From: Liolophura sinensis
Taxonomy: Eukaryota; Mollusca; Polyplacophora; Chitonida; Chitonidae
Direction of reading: 5' to 3'
Length of the DNA: 64,000 nt
Assembly (NCBI RefSeq): GCF_032854445.1
Contig: NC_088298.1
Location: 12,327,504-12,391,503, forward strand
The position numbers were made by a program, and so were the translations under genes. Position 1 is the stretch's first letter, and the number at the start of each line of letters is the position of its first letter. Shown here piece after piece: positions 1 to 12,039 of this stretch. The notes under the pieces are model-generated. The model ran no database searches. It saw only the letters and a program-made list of their open reading frames with translations, and was not told the DNA's origin.

Positions 1-1919
1 AGGCTTTCCTACAGCATTCTTTAACCCGCCTATTCCTTGATTATCGAGTCACCGTTCAGACGTGCTGGGACCTGATTTAATAATCAGCGTGTGTGCGCGG
101 TTATTAAGAGAGTATACTTTGGCACTTGAGCACTGCCTCACTTCAGATATTCCGGCCACGTAGTTCTCGGAACATATTTCTTCCGTGTGATGTCTCTCGA
201 TCTGTCCGAGCACTATTTATGGAACATCTGCTTCCAGGCACTGAAAGTTGACTTGATATTCGTACCTTCAAAGATATTTCTCTTGTAGCCCTAAAACGTC
301 TATCTGTTACAGACAAAAACACTTGAATTCAGCTTCTTGGATTTGTTTCAAAGACACAATTCGTGATGTTACCCATCTTTCCTTGGAATATTCAGTCATG
401 AGTCCTATCGATTGCTGCTGAAATCTCTGTCGTGGCTCCGTCCCCTACTCATTGCTTATCTCTTGTCTCGACGCATCCTGACTGGGTTCCGAGGCAGATG
501 CTGAGCAGCGGTCAACAGGGACTTATTGACCTGTATCCAGCAACAAAATTTGCCAGCTGATTTAAGGTAAACCGTCTCCGTAACAGATGCTCTCTATACC
601 TGCTTTTTGCTCTGGGTCAATAACGGCGTTTCTGCGACGATACAGTCGTCCGCACGGCAGTGGTAACGTGAAAGGCTAGCAGAGGTAATTTCGGCAAAGC
701 TTATAGGCGTTAAAGACACTGACTGTCGGCTGGTTGAGCCGCAAACCCCAGACTGCCATCACGGTCCTGGTCGATGGCGGAATACAGAGCCCTTAGTGCG
801 CGAACCGACGAAACCTGGACCTCGCAGGCGGGATGACAATGGAGCGGTGTTGTGCCGTACGCTGAGCTAATCCTTTATCTGTCCTCCACCGGACTTGTCA
901 GGCAGGTAACCCAAGACATACAAAGCAATACCTAATTAACAGTCGCATAACACACAAATCGGATAATGTGTAAGCCAAAGCCTATCAGTCGATAAGCCAT
1001 TCCCCAGTTACGTCACGTGGACGTCGCCGACTCTGAGATATGCGTGCTGTCTTTGTCATCACACGCCGTTCCCTATGTACCTCCAAAATCGAAGGCGTTT
1101 AAAGGCGGCACAAGATAAACATTGTCCCGTCATGTGACTTTCCACGAATCAGCACTTTGTTTTTGTACGTACACTTTGATGTACCCAATAACAGAATGAC
1201 AGACTATGGAAATATTTGCTCCATTCATTACATACTGTACTATGGCATATTTCCGCAAGTGGCAAAAAAAAAAAAAAAAAATGGCCGAATTCCCAACTTC
1301 GGACATTTCCATACCATTTTACGAATTTCAAGACTGTCACATGGGTAGATATAGATTTTATTTGTAAAGCATCTGGCAAATCTCCGACAAATGTACATAA
1401 CTTGAGGTTTGTACCAAAGTAAAGACACTCTGGGTTTTATACAAATTGGTGCCAATGTATGGATGTGACAATCGTGTTCAACAAGCGCTGGTATGTTTCA
1501 TGGACCTGTATGTATAAGCCACATCGATATACCGCCATTTATTTACTGACCGTAAAACAACAAATAGATGCTGTAATTAATCATTAATGTATTTTACAAT
1601 GTTTCACTGATTGGTCACCGAAAGAATAAAAGCATAGCATGTGAGTGATGGACCCAATGTCCTGCATCATTAATACAATCGCTATCAGGTTATGTAAGTT
1701 CCGGTGTCACCAAGCTTTCCCTCCGCCGGGACCGTGTGCTAGCAGAAAGCTCAATTAGCCTTTAATCAGAGTGTGTTTGCTATAAGTAAATCAGTGCTTC
1801 TACCACAAATGAATGGAGCGATCACTATAGAATTGGGCTAAAGTCAACTTATATAGTATGCAGCGGATGAGTGACGGAGCTGGCGGAAGGCGGTGGTGGA
1901 GCGTGTAGGGTTTGGAGAC
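1..1919. other. No gene recognised
   Basis: Nothing beyond a poly-A tract at 1264-1281; open frames are at most 76 codons and overlap each other on both strands around that tract. Confidence 0.6.
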
Positions 1920-1944
1920 GGGGGGGGGGGGGGGGGGGGGGGGG
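1920..1944. repeat. Poly-G tract before the G-rich minisatellite
   Basis: An uninterrupted run of about 25 G, then TGGGGAGGG. Similar shorter G runs occur at 15503-15518 and 24543-24558. Confidence 0.9.
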
Positions 1945-1959
1945 TGGGGAGGGTAGCTA

Positions 1960-2882
1960 GGGAATGTCAAAAAGCAGAGGTACGGTGCAAAAATCTCCAG
2001 GTCATGCTATGGAATGTCAAAGGACAATGCCAGAGTGTAGAATCCTTGCGAACACGTTAGGAAATATCATAAGGCGGTGGTGGGAGGCAACACCCTATGG
2101 GGATGCTAGGGAATGTCAAACGGTGGTGGTAGGGTGTGCAACACCGAGGAGATGCTAGGGAATGTCAGAAGGCAATGGTAGGGTGTAAACCCCCGGTGAA
2201 GATTTCAGGAAATGTCATAAGGCGGTGGGTGGAGGCAACACCCCGGGGAAATGCTAGGGAATGTCAGACGGTAGTGGTGTGGTTTGGAACACAGAAGAGA
2301 CGCTAGGAAATGTCAGAAGGCAATGATAGGGTGTAAGGAAATGTCATAGGGCGGTAAGGCGGTGCAACTCCTGGGAAATGCAAGGCAATGTCAGAAGGCA
2401 ATGGTAGGGTGTAAAACCCTTGTGAAGATGTAAGGAAATGTCATATGGTGGTAGTGCGGTACAACTCTCCTGGGAAATGCAAGGGAATGTCAGAGGGCGG
2501 TATTGGGAACGCCCAGGAGATGCTAGGAAATGTCAGAAAGCAATTATAGGGTGTAAATCCGCTTAGGGGATGTCGCTCGGGGATGTCAGAAAGTGGTGAT
2601 AGGGTGTGGAGAATGGGGACACTGGGATTGTCACATGGCGGTGGTGGATGTGGAACCCTGAGGAGACGCTAGGGAATGTTAGAAGGAGGTGTTGAGGGGT
2701 GGAACACCCACTTCCCAAGCCGGTGGTGGGGAGACGGTAGGGAATGGCAGCAAGGCGGTGGTGGGCTGTGGAGTCCTAGGGGAGACAGTAGGGAATGCCA
2801 GAAAGACGGTGGTGTGCTGTGGAGCCCGAGGTGAGATGGTGTGTAATGTCAGAAGGCAGTGGTGGACTGTGAAGCATCCGGT
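1960..2882. repeat. Decayed G-rich minisatellite, unit about 50 bp, about 19 copies
   Basis: The recurring unit starts GGAATGTCAGAAGGC, continues with a GGTGGTGG-type core and GTGTGGAACACCC, and ends GGAGATGCTAG. Unit length varies from about 30 to 68 bases through indels, so the array is old. GGTGG-rich runs make the strand strongly purine-biased. No credible open frame; a 64-codon frame inside it is a by-product of the repeat. Confidence 0.85.
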
Positions 2883-2883
2883 A

Positions 2884-4700
2884 AGTGTGTTCCATTAATT
2901 TATGGGTTTTTTTTTGTTTGTTTTGAAAAAAATTTTACTTATTGCACTGACGCAAACAAAAACATTCTTCACAGCGTACAAGAAGGTCCCAGGGCAAAAT
3001 TGTTGTACCTTAGGCCCTCATTAACATATATGAACAGCTGACGTGGGGCAGTAAGTTGATGTGTTGAACATATTTTGAACGAACATCCTACGCCTGGAAT
3101 TGAAGTCCCTGACACTTGTGAGATAGCGATCCTGAGAAATGTACACATTTATTGCTGACTTAAGAAGTTATGAAAATCATTCATAAGATCAAATATACAA
3201 TACAACACCATGGAGTGTAAATGCAGATACGTAACAGTAACAGTACTTAACCGGTGAAAAACGGCCTATTGACAATTTACCTTAGTTAAGTTTTGTTTTA
3301 ACTGTTCATGTAAATGCTTATATAGTATAAATTCATTCAAGTCACTAGTCTAGAGTTGCTCACAATGTTTTGAAAATAATACAAAAAACAACCCAACAAT
3401 TGCAAAGGTAAAGGAAAGCCTAGAAATGGATCCAGAGGCTAAGCGTACGTGGTTGTCACAATTTTTGCAGTGCATCCCACTTGTTTCACCACGCACCAAT
3501 TATGTAGTATAACTCGCATCATTTAACACCAATCAGCAATAAATGGCGTTGGGCAAAATACTGCAATGTAGATTGATCCACCTGAGTAGCTCTTTCCGGA
3601 GTATCACTCACGCTCAAACATTTGGTTAATCATAAATACTGCTTTTCGAAATAGATCAACCAGATGTCCCACATATCAACTGATTTCTTGGGTACGGCGT
3701 AAAACAGCAATCAAACAAAATAGATAAAATATTAATTGGTTATGTCGGAAGTATGGGATCCATCCGCTCCACAAAACAAGTATGTTTAGACAACTGAAAA
3801 TGAATGATCACTGTTTCTCTTAATAGAGACAAACTGTGCCAAATCACTATCTGGTAATGTGAGGCGTGTGTGATATGCTTTTCTCACTGGTATACTCTAT
3901 CAAAGGTGGGCTTAACGATACTGCTAGGTAATAGATGCTAGGTAACTGGAACGGATGTACACAATGTATTACTGTGGGGTGATGGATACCACTGCGCTGT
4001 TATATGTATACAGCGAACAGGGATTTACATATTTGATTACTCATTAACGTCAAACATTAATGAGTAAGTGCTTTTTTACAGAAATCAATGCGGTCTATAC
4101 CAGTAGAGTAAGTAAACAGTGGACTGGGGTCGTCCACCGCTTGGGACATTCCGTAGCCACATACTGACATTCTGGCCTAACAGTATAAATCCATAACGTT
4201 TTATTATTAAAGTGTTAGACTAAATCACACTGACTGCATCATCTGCGGCGGTTCATTTATCGTACATATCCACAGCAGACCACAGATGTTCAAGTGATGA
4301 CTAATATACTCACTGGACTTTGAAATCGTATCTCTATTTCCGAAGTTCAGCTCTCTACTATCTGAGCTATTGAGTGGTTCTCACTTCCTCCTGAAAGTAT
4401 GAAAGCTGCTACCGTTATACCTTTCTATGTCAGCCGGATAAGGCCAACATCTTATCATCGTTCTATGTTTCCGGTACTGACACTTGTCAACGTCGTCGAT
4501 GAAGCCCTTCGTCCCAACCAATAGGCTGATAAACATGTTACCATTTTCAGTTTAGCAGATTTAAATTTTACGAACTACTGAATTCATTTCTTCACGCAAA
4601 TTTACATGTTATTTCCAACACTCAGAAAATATCTATTAAATCTTCTAAATAAGCGGTTCCATGCGTTTGTATAATATTGTGCACTTATAGCTGCACACAG
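2884..4700. other. No gene recognised
   Basis: AT-rich unique-looking sequence; no frame over 60 codons after 3041, no repeats noticed. Confidence 0.6.
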
Positions 4701-4712
4701 AACATAACTGGA

Positions 4713-4905
4713 GGCCGATGTGAGTTCTAGTCCAGTTTATGCTGGCTCCCTCTCCGGCCGTACGTGGGAAGAGGTTACAGCAAGCTGCGTATGGTCGTGA
4801 GTTTCCTGTGGGCTGTGCCCGGTTTCGTCCCAGCATAATGCTGGCCGCCGTCCTGTAAGTGAAATATTCTTGAGTACGGCGTAAAACACAAATCAAATAA
4901 ATAAA
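4713..4905 (+). mobile_element. SINE, 5'-truncated, with target-site duplication
   Basis: Begins just before the B box (GAGTTCTAGTCC) and keeps the complete body and AATCAAATAAATAAA tail. AACATAACTGGA (4701-4712) and AACATTACTGGA (4906-4917) flank it, 11 of 12 matching. Confidence 0.9.
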
Positions 4906-5667
4906 AACATTACTGGACATTTTTTGTCTGATAGATTTGTTCAGACAAATTAACGTTTTGAGAAAATATCATTTTCTTGATCAAATCCCTCACTAGATCA
5001 AGATCTGCTGGGAACATATGTTTAAAGGCTGTAAAAATATAAAAAATTTGCAGGATTCTTTGGTTACGTCCTGAGATCAGGCTGAAACAAGGAATCTCAT
5101 CTGTTTCGTTAAACTCTATTGGAACAACTTAATAAATTGGTTTAAAGCGAACATAAATGATAATACGAAGTAAACGGATGTGGTAAACCTGTCACGGCAC
5201 AGGTGTAATGGATACCATATTATTATCTTCCTATAAGGCCACATCAATTTTGCTAATAGACACAGTCATGTCGCCCACTTCAAAGAAATACTCACAGATG
5301 TATTCGCTATAAATGATGTTTTGTCACATTGTTTCCTAAACCATCTTCGGTTTGTTAAACTCAGTGAAATATATAGTTTACAAGCCTATTTGTCACATAT
5401 ATATTACAAATGGTTGTTTTAATACAACTTCAATAGCTAAAACGGTGATTTCATGAAACGAATCACTGTTGCCAAAACAATGAAACTGTTGGGCAGGCCA
5501 GTTACCGCTTAAGGTTTCACTGTCCACACTAGATGATCACCCAGTCTTGGCCGTCTTTAGTCACTTCTGTGATCATTTTTGAACAAATAACCCCAGAGCG
5601 GTTACTGTCACATATCAAATTTCGCCCTTCTTTCAGATATCTGTTGCTCATCTCGCCAAATCCGACA

Positions 5668-5935
5668 GGGTCCTCCGTGGCTCAGTCGGTTAGCGCTCTA
5701 GCGCAGCGTAATGACCCAGGAGCCTCTCACCAATGCGGTCGCTGTGAGTTCAAGTCCAGCCATCCTAGCTTCCTCTCCGGCCCGAAAGTGGGAAGGTCTG
5801 GCAGCAAACCTGCGGATGGTCGTGGGTTTCCCCCGGGCTCTGCCCGGTTTCCACCCACCATAATGCTGGCCGCCGTCGTATAAGTGAAATATTCTTGAGT
5901 ACGGCGTTAAAACACCAATCAAAAAAAAAAAAAAA
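5668..5935 (+). mobile_element. Full-length tRNA-derived SINE (reference copy), with target-site duplication
   Basis: 268-bp element. Its head has a pol III A box (TGGCTCAGTCGG) and B box (GAGTTCAAGTCC). The body runs GGATGGTCGTGGGTTTCCCC, GCCCGGTTTCC, ATAATGCTGGCCGCCGTCGT, and the 3' end is TTGAGTACGGCGTTAAAACACC with an A-rich tail. An exact 11-bp duplication, CAAATCCGACA, lies at 5657-5667 and 5936-5946, proof of target-primed insertion. The intact head, tail and duplication make it one of the younger copies in the window. Confidence 0.95.
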
Positions 5936-5993
5936 CAAATCCGACATTTGCAGTAGGTACAACACCTGGTAATGCCCGATTTTACGCTCAATT

Positions 5994-6130
5994 TTATTTA
6001 TTTATTTATTTATTTGATTGGTGTTTTACGACGTACTCAAGAATATTTCACTTATACAACGGCGGCCAGCATTATGGTGGGAAACCCACGACCATCCGGC
6101 AAGTTGTTGGCAGACCTTCCCACGTACGGC
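5994..6130 (-). mobile_element. SINE fragment (3' half)
   Basis: Tail (TTTATTTATTTATTTGATTG), 3' end and part of the body, including GGCGGCCAGCATTATGGTGG; a short internal deletion follows. The head is missing. Confidence 0.9.
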
Positions 6131-6273
6131 ACCCAATCTTAAGGTTGGCTATTATGTAATCGCATATCTTTGATGCGTAGTTGCATTAGCCGAACTGTTG
6201 ACCGCCATAGTCAAAAATTTACTTATAACACACATACAAAAGAGGTTGCCTTACAAACGCAGTCGGTATTTAA

Positions 6274-6856
6274 AGGAGAAGAAAATTTTTTAAAATGACA
6301 CTATAGGCTAAAGAAAGCACATTTTTTTTTCTATCTGCTGGTGCCTGCTGCATAATTTTGCGATTTTTCCTCGCCATACACGTAAAACCTGAAAACGGAA
6401 GTGCTGGCAGAAATCGCTGAGTCCATCGCGTCTCCATCTTTAACACCCTGTAATTTATGCTGTGCCTCTAAGCCAATGAGAGTCGTTAAAACTGCCTGTA
6501 CGTGTAAACTTGGCTTGTTCGTGTAAACTCGGAACCTACGGCCAACATTTCGATTTTCCGATCGTCAAGGGGAAAACGAAGTGTACTGTTCACTACCTTC
6601 TGGAAGAAGAGTTTCAACCGGAAATGTTCGAACTGCACTTCGGCGGTTTCCGACGGCATTTCTCCTCCTAACACAGAAGTCTTCAGGACTAGTTCTTAGA
6701 TAAAATGGAGTCGGCCACAGCCGATGTTGGCGCTGACTTTATTTATAATTTATCAACTTGAGGTACATATTAAAGTCTTTGTGTATGGCATGCAACTGCG
6801 AGGAAATGCATACTCTTTTCAGTGGTATTTGATTGATATTTAAATTTTCTTCTCCT
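6274..6856. mobile_element. Non-autonomous DNA transposon (MITE-like), TTAA-flanked
   Basis: 583-bp element with inverted ends AGGAGAAGAAAATTT (left, 6274-6288) and its complement (right, 6842-6856), directly flanked by TTAA on both sides (6270-6273 and 6857-6860). TTAA duplication is the hallmark of piggyBac-type cut-and-paste elements. No transposase frame; the longest frame (62 codons) has no recognisable features. Confidence 0.65.
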
Positions 6857-7668
6857 TTAAACAAACCTTCTTTATGAGATGTCATGCAAGCCTAGAATTC
6901 AAACTGCACAATAAAGGCGTATGTATTATGGTAATCAATGGCGTGCAGCTATTCGTACAGTGGACCCGCAGTTCCTGCTGGATTTACGACTGCTCTGTTG
7001 TATTGCACGTGTACTATTTTATATACTCACCATATTTGCAGAGGTCCTTTCCTTTCTTTCGAACCTCTACAGAAGGTAGGCTAAAGGTTTGATATAGTAC
7101 ATATAACTGCACACATTAATCTGATCGTATGGTCGACTAATCAACGCGCCTTTATAGAACGATTACGGAATCTGGCTTTCCACGCTGTTGTTGTACCGTA
7201 ATGCTAACCAGTTTCTGAAATTATACATTTGCCAGTTCAGGTTTTAGTATGTAAACAATGCTTGGCGACACTAATCGTCTGCACAGACTAAAGGGGGAGA
7301 AAACCCCCAGGAAGTGACACGTGTCAAACAGCAAGACACCTGACCACAGGGGAGAAAACGACCAAGCAGGAATAGATATTCATCAAACGGCAAGGGAGAG
7401 AAAACCACTGAATAGGAAGTAGCACACACCAACGGCAAGACACATAGGAGGTTGGAAATACACCGAATAATTGAAAAAGTTTGGAAGATGTGATAGTCAC
7501 AAATCAATTTGGTGAGACTGATTATTCTTTACAGGAGTTGTTGACTAAAGTTATAAACTTAAAAAGTTTATTTTTATCAATTCAGAGGGTATAGGAATAA
7601 AAAGCTTTAAAATAACCCTTTAACAGTCAAACTATTTGTCTGATAACGTAACCTATGTTTCGTGTGAT

Positions 7669-7939
7669 TAACTGGGGCCTCTGTGGCCAAAAGGTTTAGG
7701 CGCCAACGCGGCGCAATGACCTAGGAGCCTCTTACCAATGCCGTCGCCGTGAGCTCAAGTCCAGCTCATGCTGTCTTCCATTAACGCCATACGTGGAGAG
7801 GTATTGCAGCAACCTGCGGATGGTCGTGGGTTTCCCACATGCTCTGCCGGGTTTCCTCAAACCATAATGCTGACCGCCCTTGCACAAGTAAAATATTTTT
7901 GAGTACGGCGAAAACCACCAATCAAATAAATGAATCAAA
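7669..7939 (+). mobile_element. Diverged full-length SINE inserted in the 31-bp array
   Basis: All parts are recognisable but with many substitutions (GGCCTCTGTGGCCAAAAGG head, GAGCTCAAGTCC B box, GAGTACGGCGAAAACCACC end). TCGTGTGAT at 7660-7668 and TCGTATGAT at 7940-7948 fit a target-site duplication. Confidence 0.85.
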
Positions 7940-7949
7940 TCGTATGATA

Positions 7950-8335
7950 CGAAAGTCTTATTGTTTGCTTTATAACGTGTTAACAGCCATCTTGTTTGTA
8001 TGATAACAAGGTAACAGTCCTATTGTTTATATAATAACGTGTTAACAGTTCTATTGTTTGTATGGTAACGTGGTAACAGTCCTATTGTTTGTATGATAAA
8101 GTGGTAACAGTCCTATTGTTTGTATAATAACAAGGTAACAGTCCCATTGTTTGTATGATAACGTGGTAACAGTCCTATTGTTTGTATGATAACGTGATAA
8201 CAGTCCTATTGTTTGTATAATAACGTGGTAACAGTCCTATTGTTTGTTTGATAACGTGGTAACAGTCCTATTGTTCGTATGATGACCAGATGAGTCAAAT
8301 TGTTTTTATAATCGCCTGCTAACAGTCATATTGCC
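7950..8335. repeat. 31-bp minisatellite, about 12 copies
   Basis: The unit is GATAACGTGGTAACAGTCCT followed by ATTGTTTGTAT. The edges are diverged (GATGACCAGATGAG near 8280). A decayed unit (TTAACAGTCAAACTATTTGTCTG) lies at about 7618-7652, on the far side of a SINE, so the array once extended further left. Confidence 0.9.
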
Positions 8336-9012
8336 TCGACATGTATTTTGTATATGATTTACATGTTTTTGCTTTACTTTTTTGTTCTAACTGATGTAGA
8401 TGTTTAGCTTTGTTTCACATTTGTTCTCTCGTTGTTTCTCTCTACATGGTACGAACAATCACTTCTGAAAACCACTCCTGCTAATGATCGCATGGTCAGC
8501 CAAACACTGAGGAATTTACCAAGAGGTTTGGTGTTACTTTGCTTAAGTCACTTGCAACGACTGCCCTCTCAGACAGACTCTGGGGCTCAGGAGAACGCTA
8601 CAGGCAATGCTCTCCATAAGCTTTATGTAATTACAGTGTCCTAATTGCCTCAAGACACCCCATCTGTGAGCACAGTGCTATTGCTGATGCAATGTGGTTG
8701 GACTCGTCTTTACATACACATGCGATGTGAAGAGATGCAGAGGTTTTACGGAATCATAACATTTTGTTATTTATTATTTTTTGTTTGGAATAAACTATTG
8801 ATTTGAGAGCAACTGTCCCCGAGCAATTCACAAATAGCAAAGGTCGTCTTGTTATTTGTTAGCTTTTCTGTTTGACTTTCCATAGATGATGTTCAGTGAT
8901 TTTCAGTTAACATCGCTTCTTGTGCAGTTGCCAGAACGAGTTAAATCAAATAACTGACCACAAGAAGCGAGTTTGTGTGGTCTGAACCTCGCTCATTACG
9001 GCCATTAAGACG
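8336..9012. other. No gene recognised
   Basis: One 70-codon frame (8432-8644) without recognisable features. Confidence 0.5.
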
Positions 9013-9212
9013 TATGGCCTCGCTGGTTAAAAAAAAAGCTCTATCAGGCTTATGATCAATGAGGTTGTGAGTTTGAATCCATCTGTAGCTCTATCGTTGA
9101 GAATTTTAGACCAGAGGTTAAATGAAGTTCCTGACAAAGGTTGATGTTTTATTCTTAATTTGAACATTTTTTGAGCACGGCACGAAATACCAATCAACTA
9201 AATCAATAAATA
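9013..9212 (+). mobile_element. Highly diverged tRNA-headed SINE
   Basis: B box-like GAGTTTGAATCC, then an unfamiliar body, then TTGAGCACGGCACGAAATACC and AATCAACTAAATCAATAAAT, which matches the 3' end of the main SINE. Either an old copy or a related subfamily sharing the tail. Confidence 0.55.
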
Positions 9213-9610
9213 TCGATATTATCGATGTCTTTGAAGGTATTTCTTACTAATTCAAGATTTTGCAACTCAACTTTTCTGGTGTTTTGCTAATGTTTTAAGG
9301 TCTCTATCAATTTTTTTTTTTTCATATCAAGGCGGTGTCTTTCCAGTTATAGCGGGCTGGCCTCGTGCAATGACCGTGTATTAGTAATGCAGTGTTGATG
9401 GTGACGAGGGCGTTTATGACTTTGATACTATAATGCTGCACACATCATCAAATACTGCTGTCCTACATTAGTATATACAATTTGGTAAATTATACTTTTA
9501 AAAGAATGGTACTACAGTTTCAGAATTTTAATTGGGTTTTGTGAGATTTAAACGAGTTTTTTTTTTGTTTTGGTTTAGGATGTTCTCGTTATCTTTTGGA
9601 AAACCTCCTG

Positions 9611-11402
9611 GAATATACGTGTACTCGCCAGGTTATGGCTACAATACTGCCCACGTGGTATATACATGTACTCGCCAGGTTATGGCTACAGTACTTCCCA
9701 CGTGGTATAGACACGTACTCGCCAGGTTATGGCTACAATACTTCCCACGTGGTATATACATGTACTCGCCAGGTTATGGCTACAGTACTTCCCACGTGGT
9801 ATAGACACGTACTCGCCAGGTTATGGCTACAATACTGCCCACGTGGTATAGACACGTACTCGCCAGATTATGGCTACAATACTACCCACGTGGTATAGAC
9901 ACGTACTCGCCAGGCTATGGCTACAGTACTTCCCACGTGGTATAGACACGTACTCGCCAGGTTATGGCTACAATACTGCCCACGTGGTATATACATGTAC
10001 TCGCCAGGCTATGGCTACAATACTTCCCACGTGGTAGATACATGTACTCGCCAGGTTATGGCTACAGTACTTCCCACGTGGTCTAGACACGTACTCGCCA
10101 GGTTATGGGTACAATACTGCCCACGTGGTATAGACATGTACTCGCCAGGTTATGGCTACAATACTACCCACGTGGTATAGACATGTACTCGCCAGGTTAT
10201 GGCTACAATACTGCCCACGTGGTATATACATGTACTCGCCAGGTTATGGCTACAATACTGCCCACGTGGTATTACATGTACTCGCCAGGTTATGGCTACA
10301 GTACTTCCCACGTGGTATATACACGTACTCGCCAGGTTATGGCTACAATACTGCCCACGTGGTATAGACATGTACTCGCCAGGTTGTGGCTACAATACTG
10401 CCCACGTGGTATAGACATGTACTCGCCAGGCTATGGCTACAGTACTTCCCACATGGTATAGACACGTACTCGCCAGGTTATGGCTACAATACTGCCCACG
10501 TGGTATATACATGTACTCGCCAGGCTATGGTTACAATACTTCCCACGTGGTATATACATGTACTCGCCAGGCTATGGCTACAATACTTCCCACGTGGTAT
10601 ATACATATACTCGCCAGGTTATGGCTACAGTACTTCCCACGTGGCATAGACACGTACTCGCCAGGTTATGGCTACAATACTGCCCACGTGGTATAGACAT
10701 GTACTCGCCAGGTTGTGGCTACAATACTGCCCACGTGGTATAGACATGTACTCGCCAGGCTATGGCTACAGTACTTCCCACATGGTATAGACACGTACTC
10801 GCCAGGTTATGGCTACAATACTGCCCACGTGGTATATACATGTACTCGCCAGGCTATGGTTACAATACTTCCCACGTGGTATATACATGTACTCGCCAGG
10901 CTATGGCTACAATACTTCCCACGTGGTATATACATATACTCGCCAGGTTATGGCTACAGTACTTCCCACGTGGCATAGACACGTACTCGCCAGGTTATGG
11001 CTACAATACTGCCCACGTGGCATAGACATGTACTCGCCAGGTTATGGCTACAATACTACCCACGTGGTATAGACATGTACTCGCCAGGCTATGGCTACAG
11101 TACTTCCCACGTGGTATAGACACGTACTCGCCAGGTTATGGCTACAATACTGCCCACGTGGTATATACATGTATTCGCCAGGTTATGGCTACAATAATAC
11201 CAACATGTTATAGACACGTACTCGCCGGGTTATGGCTACAGTACTGCCCACGTGGTATATACATGTATTCGCCAGGTTATGGCTACAACACTGTCCACGA
11301 GGTATATACATGTACTCGTCAGGTTACGGCTACAATCCTGCCCACGTGATGTACACATGTACTCGCCAGATTATGGCTAAAATACTGCCGACGTGGCGTT
11401 AA
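9611..11402. repeat. 47-bp satellite array with CACGTG in every unit, about 38 copies
   Basis: The unit is TATATACATGTACTCGCCAG followed by GTTATGGCTACAATACTGCC and CACGTGG (47 bases). Alternating variants are TAGACACG/TATACATG, AATACTGCC/AGTACTTCC and GGTTATGG/GGCTATGG. A block of seven units (329 bp) starting near 10386 is repeated almost exactly from 10715, a higher-order duplication. Since 47 is not a multiple of three, every frame yields similar peptides (PTWYRHVLARLWLQ); these are not proteins. The last units drift (TACTGCCGACGTGGCGTTAAG). Confidence 0.95.
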
Positions 11403-11420
11403 GCCATGGTTCTTCATTCA

Positions 11421-12039
11421 GTAACACTAATTCCAGAGTGAGTATCCGTTCTAGTGCAGCTCTCTGGTAATAAATAGACACAATATACGATTACGATAAT
11501 ATGAGCCCCTTATCACACCACAGAGAATTCTGGAGTATGTATGTATCAAATCTGTAGTGAGGTGAGATATCACACTGGTCAGTCCTCGGGCGGGGGGAAC
11601 GGGTAATTCTGCTCATCGGTAGTTTTTTCCGCTGATCTTTTGGTTTGAGAGAGAACTAATATATTAAGAGGGACATGTCCATGTCACCCGTTATTATAAC
11701 ACACGCAGATGATCAAGAAAACAGCTGATGTTAATGAAATAACAGCAAACAAGTCCAGTCATGTACCAATTGGGTTCATGTTATTGGTGACGTTAACTGA
11801 CTGCTTACTGATTGCTTATTTCCATCACAGTATGCATCACTGCAGCGCCCACCCGGGTTACAACAGCGAACGTTATTCGTTTCCAGTTTTGACGTGGTCT
11901 TTTGTACAATCTTCTGGTCTGTGAGTCAAGTCTGCGAGGAGAAGGAGACGGGGGTGAGGGTCTGGGGTGGGGTATGACAGGGGGTTGAGGGAGTAATTAC
12001 AGTGACTGACAGTGACTTGATGTGGGATGCAGATAGCAT
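11421..12039. other. No gene recognised
   Basis: A 71-codon frame at 11709-11924 has no family features; a G-rich GGGGTGAGGGTCTGGGGTGG stretch follows near 11951. Confidence 0.5.

Noticed and set aside
5690-5760. tRNA-like boxes at SINE heads (also at 35400-35470 and 35760-35820)
   Set aside because: A and B boxes are present but acceptor and anticodon stems are not those of a tRNA, and all copies continue into a SINE body; not tRNA genes.
9532-11349. Many overlapping open frames with MATILPTWYRHVLARLWLQ-type peptides
   Set aside because: They are the frames of a 47-bp tandem repeat; the period is not a multiple of three and both strands are open, so no protein is implied.
9611-11402. Regular array considered as a CRISPR
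   Set aside because: There are no unique spacers; units are contiguous and the context is animal nuclear DNA.
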